58,627 bases of DNA from Sterolibacteriaceae bacterium (GTDB lineage: Bacteria; Pseudomonadota; Gammaproteobacteria; Burkholderiales; Rhodocyclaceae): positions 1-58,627 of the forward strand of contig JANYCD010000022.1 in assembly GCA_025360425.1 (NCBI GenBank), in the 5' to 3' direction. The translations under genes were made by a program, and so were the position numbers. The notes beneath the pieces are model-generated. The model was not told the origin of the DNA. It saw only the letters and a program-made list of their open reading frames with translations, and did no database searches. Below, piece by piece: positions 36,748 through 45,388 of this stretch; position 1 is the first letter of the stretch; every line of letters starts with the position of its first letter.

Positions 36748-37589
36748 ATTGGGATTCGGATTGGCCGGCGCCGGCCAAGATCAATCTGTTCCTGCACGTC
36801 ATCGGTCGGCGTGCCGACGGCTATCACTTGCTGCAAACCGTATTCCGCTTCATCGACATCAATGATTACCTGCGTTTTTCTCCACGTGCCGATGACAAGA
36901 TCGTGTTGGCGACCGACTTGCCCGGTACGCCTGCCGGGCAGAATCTTGCAGTGCGCGCCGCTTCCGCTCTGTGTGCCACGACGGGTATCCGGAAAGGCGT
37001 GACTATCACTATCGACAAGCGACTGCCCATGGGTGGCGGTCTCGGTGGCGGCAGTTCCGACGCCGCCACCACGCTGCTGGCACTCAACCAGCTTTGGGGC
37101 GCAGGACTGTCTTCACCCGCGCTACAGACAATCGGCCTTGGCCTGGGTGCGGATGTTCCCGTTTTCATCTATGGGCATAACGCGTTTGCGGAAGGTGTGG
37201 GAGAACATCTCACTCACATTGCGGTTCCGCCCGCATGGTATCTGGTACTGGTGCCAGGCGTATCGGTGCCTACCGCCGCTATTTTCAGTGATCCGGAGTT
37301 GTGTCGGGATACCCCGGGGATTCGTCCCGGCGACTGGCGACCCGGATTTGGCAGTAACGATCTCGAAGCCGTCGCCTGCCGGCTTTACCCGGAAGTGGCA
37401 CGCCATCTGCAGTGGCTCAGACAGCGCGCCGATGCCCGCATGAGCGGGTCTGGCGCGTGCTGCTTTGCCGAATTCAACGATAAAGCCTCTGCCCGCGCCA
37501 TCCTGGCGCAATTACCGGCCGGCATGAAAGGCTTCGTGGCGCAGGGTATCGACCGGCATCCGCTGGCCGAAAAGCCCCGCCAGCATTGA
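36732..37589 (+). CDS. ispE: 4-diphosphocytidyl-2-C-methyl-D-erythritol kinase
   Basis: A 285-residue GHMP kinase of the non-mevalonate isoprenoid pathway. Motifs are WPAPAKINLFLHVIGRRADGYH at the N-terminus, shown here in two parts as PAPAKINLFL and RRADGYH, the ATP loop PMGGGLGGGSSDAATTLL, and the C-terminal RMSGSGACCFAEF. It phosphorylates CDP-methylerythritol. The lolB-ispE-tRNA-Gln-prs order is common in this class. Confidence 0.95.
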   Translation: MATELNWDSDWPAPAKINLFLHVIGRRADGYHLLQTVFRFIDINDYLRFSPRADDKIVLATDLPGTPAGQNLAVRAASALCATTGIRKGVTITIDKRLPMGGGLGGGSSDAATTLLALNQLWGAGLSSPALQTIGLGLGADVPVFIYGHNAFAEGVGEHLTHIAVPPAWYLVLVPGVSVPTAAIFSDPELCRDTPGIRPGDWRPGFGSNDLEAVACRLYPEVARHLQWLRQRADARMSGSGACCFAEFNDKASARAILAQLPAGMKGFVAQGIDRHPLAEKPRQH

Positions 37590-37654
37590 CATAGAGCGCA
37601 AAAACCCCGAAAATTCGGCTCCTTTTTGGCTCGCCTCTCGGGCTAGTACCGAAT

Positions 37655-37731
37655 TGGGGAGTCGCCAAGCTGGTTAAGGCACCGGATTTTGATTCCGGCA
37701 TGCGAAGGTTCGAATCCTTCCTCCCCAGCCA
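37655..37731 (+). tRNA. tRNA-Gln (anticodon TTG)
   Basis: A full cloverleaf can be drawn. The acceptor TGGGGAG pairs with CTCCCCA, the anticodon stem CCGGA/TCCGG encloses TTTTGAT with anticodon TTG at 37689-37691, the T arm has GGTTCGAATCC, and a CCA end is encoded. It lies between ispE and prs, a conserved place, and no separate promoter is obvious, so it is probably processed from the operon transcript. Confidence 0.96.
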
Positions 37732-37786
37732 GATCGTTCCTTCGGCAGGCGTAGCCTGTCCGATTCACTTAAAAGTTGAGAAGCGC

Positions 37787-38737
37787 ATGGCCTACGACAG
37801 CCTGATGGTCTTCACCGGCAACGCCAATCCAAAATTGGCGTCCGATGTCGTCAAGCGCCTCAATATTTCCCTGGGGCGCGCCAACGTTTCGCGTTTCTCC
37901 GATGGCGAGATCAATGTTGAGATCATGGAGCACGTGCGCGGTCACGATGTGTTCGTGCTGCAATCCACCTGTGCGCCGACCAACGACAACCTGATGGAGC
38001 TGATTGTGATGGTGGATGCGCTGAAGCGTGCTTCAGCTGGTCGCATCACCGCTGCTATTCCCTACTTCGGCTATGCCCGGCAAGACAGGCGGCCGCGTTC
38101 GGCGCGGGTGGGGATCACCGCCAAAGTGGTCGCCAACATGCTGCAAATCGCAGGTGTGCAGCGGGTATTGATGGTGGATCTTCACGCTGACCAGATACAA
38201 GGTTTCTTCGATATCCCGGTCGACAATATCTATGCGGCGCCGGTGCTGCTCAACGATGTCTGGAAACGCAACTACGAGGACCTGCTGGTGGTGTCACCCG
38301 ACGTTGGCGGCGTGGTGCGCGCCCGGGCCTTCGCCAAACAATTGGAAACGGATCTCGCTATCATCGACAAACGACGGCCCAAGGCCAATGTTGCCGAGGT
38401 GATGAACATCATCGGCGACGTCGAAGGCCGCACCTGCGTGATCATGGATGACATTGTCGATACGGCCGGGACGCTGTGCAAGGCGGCCCAGGCACTGAAA
38501 AAGAACGGCGCCAAGCGGGTGATGGCCTACTGTACCCATCCGGTCCTGTCCGGCGCGGCGATTGCCCGTCTCAATGAGTCGGAGCTGGATGAACTGGTCG
38601 TGACCGACACCATCCCGCTACGTGACGACGCCAGGGCTTGCAAGAATATTCGTGTGGTGTCGATCGCCGAACTGCTGGCGGAAACCATTATGCGCATCAG
38701 CAACGAATCGTCGGTGTCGTCGCTGTTTATGGAATGA
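37787..38737 (+). CDS. prs: Ribose-phosphate pyrophosphokinase
   Basis: A 316-residue PRPP synthase: [20 protein letters not shown], the [20 protein letters not shown] segment with catalytic residues, [15 protein letters not shown] for divalent cation, and the PRPP loop [15 protein letters not shown]. It makes PRPP for purines, pyrimidines, His, Trp and NAD. The start is MAYDSLMVF; the frame is open further upstream only through the tRNA. Confidence 0.97.
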   Translation: MAYDSLMVFTGNANPKLASDVVKRLNISLGRANVSRFSDGEINVEIMEHVRGHDVFVLQSTCAPTNDNLMELIVMVDALKRASAGRITAAIPYFGYARQDRRPRSARVGITAKVVANMLQIAGVQRVLMVDLHADQIQGFFDIPVDNIYAAPVLLNDVWKRNYEDLLVVSPDVGGVVRARAFAKQLETDLAIIDKRRPKANVAEVMNIIGDVEGRTCVIMDDIVDTAGTLCKAAQALKKNGAKRVMAYCTHPVLSGAAIARLNESELDELVVTDTIPLRDDARACKNIRVVSIAELLAETIMRISNESSVSSLFME

Positions 38738-38744
38738 TTTTTGT

Positions 38745-38794
38745 CCGGTCGGCAGCGCAGGCGGAACCTTCCGCTTTGGCTGACGGCCGGTTTT
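38745..38794 (+). terminator. Hairpin with short T run between prs and rplY (terminator or attenuator)
   Basis: CCGGTCGGCAG at 38745-38755 pairs with CTGACGGCCGG at 38780-38790 with one mismatch and one G-T pair; a nested GCGGAA/TTCCGC palindrome fills the loop and TTTT follows. A second hairpin, CCTGCC at 38800-38805 with GGCAGG at 38814-38819, ends 8 bp before the rplY Shine-Dalgarno. The pair may reduce readthrough or control rplY. Confidence 0.6.
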
Positions 38795-38837
38795 CAACCC
38801 CTGCCTGGTCGCGGGCAGGTTATTAAGGAGTATCACC

Positions 38838-39524
38838 ATGCAAATCGAGTTCAACGCCAAAAAGCGCGAACTGCAGGGATCGAGTGCGAGCCGCCGCCTG
38901 CGTCGTGCTGGACTGGTTCCCGGCATTCTGTACGGCAGCAACCTCAAGCCCGAGTCCATCGAGCTTGACCACAACGCGCTATTCCAGCATCTGCGCAAGG
39001 AGGCATTCCATTCCTCAGTGCTGACCATCAACCTGGAAGGCAACAAGCAGATGTGTCTGCTGCGCGATGTGCAAATGCATGCCTACAAGCGGGAAGTGAA
39101 GCATGTCGACTTTCAGCGCATCGACGCCACCCAGAAGATTCACCAGAAGGTGCCACTGCACTTTGTGAACGGCGAAATTGCGCCGGGCGTCAAGCTTCAC
39201 GGTGGCATGGTGTCGCACGTCATCACCGAGCTCAATGTACGCTGCCTGCCCAAGGATCTGCCAAGCTTCCTTGAGGTCGACCTCAAGGATCTGGATCTCG
39301 GGCACTCATTGCACTTGTCGCATATCGCCTTGCCGTCAGGGGTGGAAGTTCATCATGCCGAAGCGGATCCCGTGATTGCCACCGTGCTGGTTCTGGGTGG
39401 CAACAAGGCTGATGAGGACGCCGACGCCGCTGTCGCTACCGCTGCGGCAGCCGAAGCTCCCGGTGCCGTAGCAGCCGCCGCCGCAGCAGCCGAGAAGAAA
39501 TCCGCACCGGCTGACAAGAAGTAG
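38838..39524 (+). CDS. rplY: 50S ribosomal protein L25 (general stress protein Ctc form)
   Basis: A 228-residue long-form L25/Ctc protein: the N-terminal 5S rRNA-binding domain ([31 protein letters not shown]) followed by the beta-rich C-terminal Ctc domain ([18 protein letters not shown]) and an Ala-rich tail ending PADKK. It has a strong Shine-Dalgarno (TAAGGAG). prs-rplY-pth is a conserved order in proteobacteria. Confidence 0.95.
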   Translation: MQIEFNAKKRELQGSSASRRLRRAGLVPGILYGSNLKPESIELDHNALFQHLRKEAFHSSVLTINLEGNKQMCLLRDVQMHAYKREVKHVDFQRIDATQKIHQKVPLHFVNGEIAPGVKLHGGMVSHVITELNVRCLPKDLPSFLEVDLKDLDLGHSLHLSHIALPSGVEVHHAEADPVIATVLVLGGNKADEDADAAVATAAAAEAPGAVAAAAAAAEKKSAPADKK

Positions 39525-39549
39525 AGATACGAATAGAAATACCGCGCTC

Positions 39550-40149
39550 TTGCACACCCAGTTGCGCCTGGTCGTCGGCCTCGGTAATCCGGGCGCCGAA
39601 TACGCTGAAACCCGGCATAACGCCGGGTTTTGGTTTTGTGAGCGTCTGGCGCGCGAACTGGGTGTGAATCTGAGCAGGGAATCACGTTTTCACGGGTCAA
39701 CGGCGCATGCGCGCGACGCGAACATGCGCCTGCTCACGCCGGCGACGTTCATGAATCATTCCGGCCAATCGGTGCAGGCGCTGATGCATTTCCATCGCAT
39801 CGCGCCGGCCGAAATGCTGGTGGTGCACGATGAGCTCGATTTGCCGCCGGGACAGATGCGGCTCAAGTTCGGCGGTGGCCTGGGCGGCCATAACGGTCTC
39901 AAGGACATCACCGCGCATCTTGGCACGCAGGACTACTGGCGGCTGCGGCTCGGCATCGGCCACCCCGGCGATCGCAGCGAGGTGGTCAACTATGTACTCA
40001 AACCGCCACGAAAAGAAGAGCAGGGCGGGATCAACGCCTGTCTTGATCGCGCCCTGCTGGCTTGGCCGGAATTGGCGCACGGCGAATTTAACGCGGCAAT
40101 GCAAAAAATAAACGCGAAACTTACTGAAGTTTTACCCAAAAATCCATGA
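39550..40149 (+). CDS. pth: Peptidyl-tRNA hydrolase
   Basis: A 199-residue hydrolase that frees tRNA from peptidyl-tRNA. It shows [21 protein letters not shown] (catalytic His in TRHN), [16 protein letters not shown], and [20 protein letters not shown] with the catalytic Asp. No ATG or GTG lies before the conserved region in frame, so TTG at 39550 is the likely start, without a good Shine-Dalgarno; TTG 39562 is an alternative. It overlaps ychF by 4 bp. Confidence 0.93.
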   Translation: MHTQLRLVVGLGNPGAEYAETRHNAGFWFCERLARELGVNLSRESRFHGSTAHARDANMRLLTPATFMNHSGQSVQALMHFHRIAPAEMLVVHDELDLPPGQMRLKFGGGLGGHNGLKDITAHLGTQDYWRLRLGIGHPGDRSEVVNYVLKPPRKEEQGGINACLDRALLAWPELAHGEFNAAMQKINAKLTEVLPKNP

Positions 40150-41240
40150 GTCTCAAATGCGGCATCGTCGGCCTGCCCAATGTCGGCAAGTCGACCCTGT
40201 TCAATGCCCTGACCAAATCGGGCATTGCGGCGGAGAACTATCCCTTCTGCACCATTGAACCCAACGTCGGCATCGTCGAACTACCCGACCCGCGACTGGC
40301 TGCGTTGTCGGAAATCGTCAAGCCGCAGAAGATCCAGTCCGCGATTGTCGAGTTCGTCGATATTGCAGGCCTGGTTGCTGGCGCCAGCAAGGGCGAAGGA
40401 TTGGGTAACCAGTTTCTCGCCAATATTCGCGAGACCGACGCGATTCTGCATGTTGTGCGTTGTTTTCATAACGAAAATATCGTTCACGTCACTGGTGGCG
40501 TGAATCCACTTTCGGATATCGAGACCATCGACACCGAACTGGCACTGGCCGATCTTGCCACGGTCGAAAAAAGTCTTACGCGCTACACCAAACAATCCAA
40601 ATCCGGCGGCGACAAGGAAGCACTGCGTATCGTCGCCGTATTGGAAAAAGCACTGGCGCAGTTGAACCAGGCTCAGCCGGTGCGCGCGCTCGATCTCTCG
40701 AAGGAGGAATGGGCGACGCTTAAACCCTTCTGCCTGATCACCGCCAAGCCGGTGCTTTACGCCGCTAACGTCGACGAAAAAGGGTTCAAGGACAATCCGC
40801 TGCTGACCACGGTTGAAGCGCATGCAGCAAAAGAAGGGGCGCCGGTCGTATCGTTCTGTGCGGCGCTGGAAGCGGAGATATCGGAACTCGATGACGAAGA
40901 GAAAAAAATCTTTCTGGCCGATGTCGGGCAGGAAGAACCGGGGCTCAATCGCCTGATCCGCGCCGCATTTTCACTGCTGGGCTTGCAGACTTATTTCACC
41001 GCCGGCGTAAAGGAAGTGCGCGCCTGGACCATCCATGTCGGCGATACGGCGCCCAAGGCGGCGGCCGTGATCCACACCGATTTTGAAAAGGGCTTCATTC
41101 GCGCGGAAGTGATTGCCTACGATGACTTCATCGCCTGCAAAGGCGAGCATGGCGCCAAAGAAACCGGCAAGATGCGGCTTGAAGGCAAGGAGTATGTCGT
41201 GCGTGACGGTGACGTCATGCACTTTCGTTTCAACGTTTGA
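40146..41240 (+). CDS. ychF: Redox-regulated ATPase YchF
   Basis: A 364-residue Obg-family P-loop protein: G1 [19 protein letters not shown], the switch region with [15 protein letters not shown]3 [17 protein letters not shown] and NVDE at the G4 position, which fits ATP rather than GTP preference. A C-terminal TGS domain follows. It binds ribosomes and is linked to oxidative stress responses. pth-ychF coupling is conserved. Confidence 0.96.
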   Translation: MSLKCGIVGLPNVGKSTLFNALTKSGIAAENYPFCTIEPNVGIVELPDPRLAALSEIVKPQKIQSAIVEFVDIAGLVAGASKGEGLGNQFLANIRETDAILHVVRCFHNENIVHVTGGVNPLSDIETIDTELALADLATVEKSLTRYTKQSKSGGDKEALRIVAVLEKALAQLNQAQPVRALDLSKEEWATLKPFCLITAKPVLYAANVDEKGFKDNPLLTTVEAHAAKEGAPVVSFCAALEAEISELDDEEKKIFLADVGQEEPGLNRLIRAAFSLLGLQTYFTAGVKEVRAWTIHVGDTAPKAAAVIHTDFEKGFIRAEVIAYDDFIACKGEHGAKETGKMRLEGKEYVVRDGDVMHFRFNV

Positions 41241-41275
41241 ACCACCACCCAAGAAAACTGAAGCAGCGAGTTTAA

Positions 41276-42262
41276 TCAGTCGTATGCGGATGGACGGGCT
41301 GCGGGACTGAGCCGCAGCGGTGCTTCTCCGATCAACCAGACATTGCGCGGTGGACCATCACCGTCCATGCGTCGGCCGGAAAACTCGGCCCAGAACTGAG
41401 TGCCGTCGCCGCGCTTGAGTCGATAGGCCCCATGGAAAGACTGGGCGCGACGAAAAGCGGCATCACTTTCTTTCAACATCAGATCGAGTTCATCCGCGTT
41501 GGCAAAACAGGATGCCAGGTTAAGGTCCAGGAGCGCAGACGCTGGTCGGCCAAATAGCTCGGCCAGGCGCGGGTTGGCTTTGATGATGCGTGTGTCCTGC
41601 ACTACTGCAATACCCAGCGTCGCCGACTGGAAAATCGCCTGCTGTTCCGCCAACAGCAACTCACTTTCAAGGCGGTGATGCACATTGTCGAGCAAGGTCT
41701 TGCGCATCGACCGTTGAACGATCACCACCATCACGACACCAACGGCACCCATCACAACAGAGAAAAACTGGTTATCGACGCTGCCCGTCGCAAGGCGCCA
41801 GATTGAAGGGAGCAGTGTCGGAATTGCCATGGCAAAAAAAGCCCAGTTACTGATGCCACTCAAAACAGCGGTGGAAAAAGAAATAATCAACGCGCCCAGC
41901 AAAAAAAGATTGCCTATTTCGGGATGGGCCGCGGGAAACATTGGGCCACTGAGTATTCCCCATCCGAATCCGCTCAATAGTGCGCCGACCGCGAACAGGG
42001 TTTCCCAGCGTCCGGCTTCATCGGCATGTACGATCCTGTTGCTGAATACATACCAAAGAACACCTCGCAAGGCCAGCGTCGACAGCGCATAGGCACCCCA
42101 AATCATGAGGCTATCGAAAGTCGATATCCGTGTCAGTACAAGGCACACCAGAACTACACCAAATGCTGCCGAGCCGATGCTGGCGGGTAGTTTGCTGTAG
42201 AGCAACTCGATGCGACGCAGCTTGACGGCGTCTTCAAGATTTTGACTGGCTATAGTGGTCAT
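41276..42262 (-). CDS. Membrane PAS-domain protein without an output domain
   Basis: A 328-residue protein. Six or so hydrophobic segments fill residues about 25-185. A short coiled linker (LDNVHHRLESELLLAEQQ) leads into one PAS domain (about 205-315), opening with IFQSATLGIAVVQDTRIIKANPRLAELFG split over two motifs and ending GDGTQFWAEFSGRRM. No histidine kinase, GGDEF, EAL or cyclase domain follows. Complete proteins of this layout are usually sensor kinases or cyclases, so it may be a truncated relative or act by protein contact. The start MTTIASQN is preferred over ATG 42316. Confidence 0.75.
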   Translation of the reverse strand: MTTIASQNLEDAVKLRRIELLYSKLPASIGSAAFGVVLVCLVLTRISTFDSLMIWGAYALSTLALRGVLWYVFSNRIVHADEAGRWETLFAVGALLSGFGWGILSGPMFPAAHPEIGNLFLLGALIISFSTAVLSGISNWAFFAMAIPTLLPSIWRLATGSVDNQFFSVVMGAVGVVMVVIVQRSMRKTLLDNVHHRLESELLLAEQQAIFQSATLGIAVVQDTRIIKANPRLAELFGRPASALLDLNLASCFANADELDLMLKESDAAFRRAQSFHGAYRLKRGDGTQFWAEFSGRRMDGDGPPRNVWLIGEAPLRLSPAARPSAYD

Positions 42263-42330
42263 CAGTACTAACCTGTGGTCCGCCAACGCAGCCGCAATGA
42301 TTGCGACCAACATCACCGACGATAGAAAAT

Positions 42331-42358
42331 TTGACAGTATCCGTATGGGCGATACTAA
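42331..42358 (+). promoter_or_regulatory. Possible sigma70 promoter of gluQ
   Basis: A perfect TTGACA at 42331-42336 is followed at 16 nt by TACTAA, a poor -10. It is in the right place, 12 bp before the likely start codon, but that would leave almost no leader. Confidence 0.3.
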
Positions 42359-42370
42359 CGGGTTTTACGC

Positions 42371-43318
42371 GTGTCATATTTAACCAATATGGGTTTCTCT
42401 CCCGGCCATCCCGCTTATCGCGGCCGCTTCGCGCCCAGTCCCACCGGGCCTATGCATTTTGGCTCGCTGATCGCGGCGTTAGCCAGTTGTCTGGAGGCGC
42501 GCGTACGAAACGGCGAATGGCTGGTACGCATGGAAGATGTTGACCATTCCCGATGCCAGTCGGGCGCCGATTCGCAGATACTCAACGCACTGGAGGCTTT
42601 TGGTTTCGCCTGGGATGGCGAGGTACTCCGTCAGACAAAGCGTAACGCGCATTATCAGGCTGCGCTCGATCAACTCAAGGCGAAGGGTGTCGTTTTTCCT
42701 TGCGTGTGTACGCGCAAGGAGCTTTCGGATTCGGTGATGGCTTTGGATGGTGGCCAGCGTTATCCCGGGACTTGCCGTCACGGTTTACCCGAGGGCAAAG
42801 CCGCGCGGTTGTGGCGTCTGGCGGTTACCGACGAATCGATTGCATGCGACGACGCAATACAAGGACGCTTGGCCCAGAACCTGGCGCGGGATGTGGGAGA
42901 CTTTGTGCTGCTACGCGCTGATGGACTCTTCGCCTACCAGCTCGCAGTTGTGGTGGACGATGCCGGGCAAGGCATCACGGACATTGTCAGGGGCGCCGAT
43001 CTTCTGGCGTCAACACCGCGACAGATTTATTTGCAGCGCTGCCTTGGCTTGCCGACGCCCGCTTATGCGCATCTACCGATGGTGGTCAACGCCGCCGGAG
43101 AAAAACTTTCCAAGCAGACACGCGCCACGCCGATTGATCACGCACAACCCGTCCCGGCTTTGATTGCGGCGTTGACCCTCCTTGGGCAGGCGCCCCCCGC
43201 CGATCTCGCCGGATCAAGCATTGCCGACATCTGGGTTTGGGCGATTCAACATTGGAAGCTATCGCAAGTGCCGCATCAGATGCGTCTGATGGCTCCGGAT
43301 TACTCGCGATATTCCTGA
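42371..43318 (+). CDS. gluQ: Glutamyl-Q tRNA(Asp) synthetase
   Basis: A 315-residue truncated glutamyl-tRNA synthetase paralogue without an anticodon-binding domain. It has RGRFAPSPTGPMHFGSLIAA with the HIGH-like motif, WLVRMEDVDHSR, the zinc segment VFPCVCTRKEL, and GEKLSKQTRA as KMSKS equivalent. It attaches Glu to queuosine in tRNA-Asp. GTG 42371 is taken as start; ATG 42389 is also possible. The 3' end overlaps the convergent clsB stop by 19 bp. Confidence 0.93.
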   Translation: MSYLTNMGFSPGHPAYRGRFAPSPTGPMHFGSLIAALASCLEARVRNGEWLVRMEDVDHSRCQSGADSQILNALEAFGFAWDGEVLRQTKRNAHYQAALDQLKAKGVVFPCVCTRKELSDSVMALDGGQRYPGTCRHGLPEGKAARLWRLAVTDESIACDDAIQGRLAQNLARDVGDFVLLRADGLFAYQLAVVVDDAGQGITDIVRGADLLASTPRQIYLQRCLGLPTPAYAHLPMVVNAAGEKLSKQTRATPIDHAQPVPALIAALTLLGQAPPADLAGSSIADIWVWAIQHWKLSQVPHQMRLMAPDYSRYS

Positions 43319-44466
43319 CCTCCGTAGCGCGTCAGGCCGATGGCGAGGCGTACCAGCGAATAAGCGATTCGACTCATGGTGCGACTTGCGATCGACTTGC
43401 GCGCAAGCTCATCGCTGCCGATCTCCCTGGCGCCTGAGTCCATTGCGCGCTGCAGGCTGGCACGAAGCGTTTGTGCGAATCCAATGTCGCGCACGACAAG
43501 GTTGGCTTCCCGCGCCAGCAACAGGCTGAACGGATCAATATTGGAGGAGCCTACCGTGGCCCAGTTGTGGTCAATGACAGCGACCTTGGCGTGAAGAAAG
43601 CTGCGGTGATATTCGAAGACACGAACGTTTGCACGCAGCAGACGTGCATAGAGCGACTGGGTCGCATAATGCAGCAAGCCATACTCGACTTTCCCTTGCA
43701 GCAACACGATGACATTCACGCCACGCGCTGCGGCATCGATGAGCGCCAACCGCAAGCTTCGTCCCGGCAAAAAATATGCGTTGGCCATCAAGATTTCTGT
43801 TTTTGCGCGCCCGATGGCATCAAGGTAGGCGTCTTCAATATCGCGGCGGTGGCGAAAATTGTCACGAATCACGAAAGCTGCTCTCACCATGCCGCGCTGT
43901 TCTGCCGGTTGGGGCGACGGCAGCAACGGCGCGCGGTGGCGCAATGCCGCCCAGCTTACCTGTCGCCACAAATGGCTTGCCGCGTGATGGATCGCAGCGA
44001 GTACCGGGCCTTCTACCGCCACCGTGTAATCGATGCGGGGGGGAATTTGGCTTGCGGTATTCGTGTCGTCGATGATGTTGATGCCGCCGACAAAGGCGAT
44101 CCGGGCGTCGATCACTACCAGTTTACGATGCAGCCGCCGCAGGCGGTTGCGGCGCAGAGTCAACCAGGAAATCTGCGCGCGGTATACCAGCACGCTGACG
44201 CCGTCTGCAATCAGCGTCGGGCCCAGCGTTTGCGGAAATTCATGACTGCCAAAGCCGTCGACCAGCACCCTTACCACGACGCCACGCCGCGCCGCACGAC
44301 CCAGGGCAGCGGCGATGCGAATCCCGGTGGGATCATCCGCAAAAATGTAGGTCTCCAGGTAAATTTCCTGTTGCGCCTGTTCGATCGCCGCTTCCAGTGC
44401 CGGGAAATACGCGTCGCCGCTTTCCAGCAAATGCACCAGATTGCCGCCGACAAATTCAACGCTCAT
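43300..44466 (-). CDS. clsB: Cardiolipin synthase B-type phospholipase D protein
   Basis: A 388-residue protein with two HKD motifs: LHRKLVVIDARIAFVGGINI (about residues 110-129) and LHAKVAVIDHNWATVGSSNI (about 290-309). This is the pattern of cardiolipin synthases without the N-terminal membrane segments, as in ClsB/YbhO. The start ATG 44466 overlaps the stop of the upstream ybhP-like gene (ATGA). The same pair, ybhP-ybhO, occurs in E. coli. Confidence 0.9.
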   Translation of the reverse strand: MSVEFVGGNLVHLLESGDAYFPALEAAIEQAQQEIYLETYIFADDPTGIRIAAALGRAARRGVVVRVLVDGFGSHEFPQTLGPTLIADGVSVLVYRAQISWLTLRRNRLRRLHRKLVVIDARIAFVGGINIIDDTNTASQIPPRIDYTVAVEGPVLAAIHHAASHLWRQVSWAALRHRAPLLPSPQPAEQRGMVRAAFVIRDNFRHRRDIEDAYLDAIGRAKTEILMANAYFLPGRSLRLALIDAAARGVNVIVLLQGKVEYGLLHYATQSLYARLLRANVRVFEYHRSFLHAKVAVIDHNWATVGSSNIDPFSLLLAREANLVVRDIGFAQTLRASLQRAMDSGAREIGSDELARKSIASRTMSRIAYSLVRLAIGLTRYGGQEYRE

Positions 44467-45224
44467 GGCAGTTGAAGACACGCGGTCAGCGCGGCATGAT
44501 CGGAGATGGCCGACCAGGTGCGTCCGCTGTGCATCTGTCGGCTTTGCACCTGAAATCCGCGCACATAGATTCGATCAAGTCGAAACACTGGCAGGGCAGC
44601 GGGGAAACTTCGCGTCGGGCGGCCGGATTCACCGCCGAACACTTCGTTCAGACCCAGCCGGATGGCCAGCAAATCATGCGCTCGATTACCCCAGTCGTTG
44701 AAGTCGCCGGCGATGATCAATGGCGCATCCGCCGGAACCATGCTCTCAATGCGGCTCGCCAGTGCATCGATCTGTTGCCGCCGCGAGCGTCCGAACAATG
44801 AAAGATGCACGCATACGCAGTGCAACGGCTGGTCGAGCATGGGTAGTTTGACCGTGCAATGCAATAACCCGCGCCGCTCGAAACGCAGATGCGTCACGTC
44901 CTGATTGTGGCTGCTGGCGATGGGAAAGCGCGAAAGTATGGCATTGCCATGGTGCCCATGATCGGAAACCACGTTGCGGCCATAAGCCGTGTCAAGCCAG
45001 ACATCTTGTGCCAGAAACTCGTGCTGGGGGGTGGTCGGCCAATCGGTATGGCGTTCAGCGTGGCCAAGGTGCAGTCCTTGTACCTCTTGAAGAAAAACGA
45101 TGTCGGAATCCAGCATCCGCAGGCATTCCCGCAAGTCATGGACCACAATGCGACGATTGAACTGCGAGAACCCCTTGTGAATGTTATAGGTAGTGACAGT
45201 AAGCGACGGCGTGGAATCGGCCAT
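44463..45224 (-). CDS. ybhP: Endonuclease/exonuclease/phosphatase family protein (YbhP-like)
   Basis: A 253-residue EEP-fold protein: TVTTYNIHKGFSQFNRRI at the start, VFLQEVQGLHLGH with the metal Glu, LIIAGDFNDWGNRAHDLL with the Asn-Asp pair, and ISDHAALTACL at the end with the catalytic Asp-His. It is co-translated with clsB. A phospholipid-related phosphodiesterase role is a guess from this partnership. Confidence 0.88.
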   Translation of the reverse strand: MADSTPSLTVTTYNIHKGFSQFNRRIVVHDLRECLRMLDSDIVFLQEVQGLHLGHAERHTDWPTTPQHEFLAQDVWLDTAYGRNVVSDHGHHGNAILSRFPIASSHNQDVTHLRFERRGLLHCTVKLPMLDQPLHCVCVHLSLFGRSRRQQIDALASRIESMVPADAPLIIAGDFNDWGNRAHDLLAIRLGLNEVFGGESGRPTRSFPAALPVFRLDRIYVRGFQVQSRQMHSGRTWSAISDHAALTACLQLP

Positions 45225-45388
45225 GGGTTGCGGAAAGAGTGCTGATGGAATAAAACTTCAAAAACCGGATTTGCGCGATGAAAGTTTGGTGCGGTTGTCT
45301 CAAATGCCCTGCGGAACTAGATTAAACTAAATTATGCGCAGAGGAACCTGATGCGATTGTGCGCGGTTATGTAGCGGCCGGGGAGTCC

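Noticed and set aside
37605..37626. A terminator between ispE and tRNA-Gln
   Set aside because: The CCGA/TCGG stem is only four base pairs; it is too weak despite the nearby T run.
43471..44475. A 334-codon plus-strand reading frame
   Set aside because: It is antisense to clsB with its two HKD motifs.
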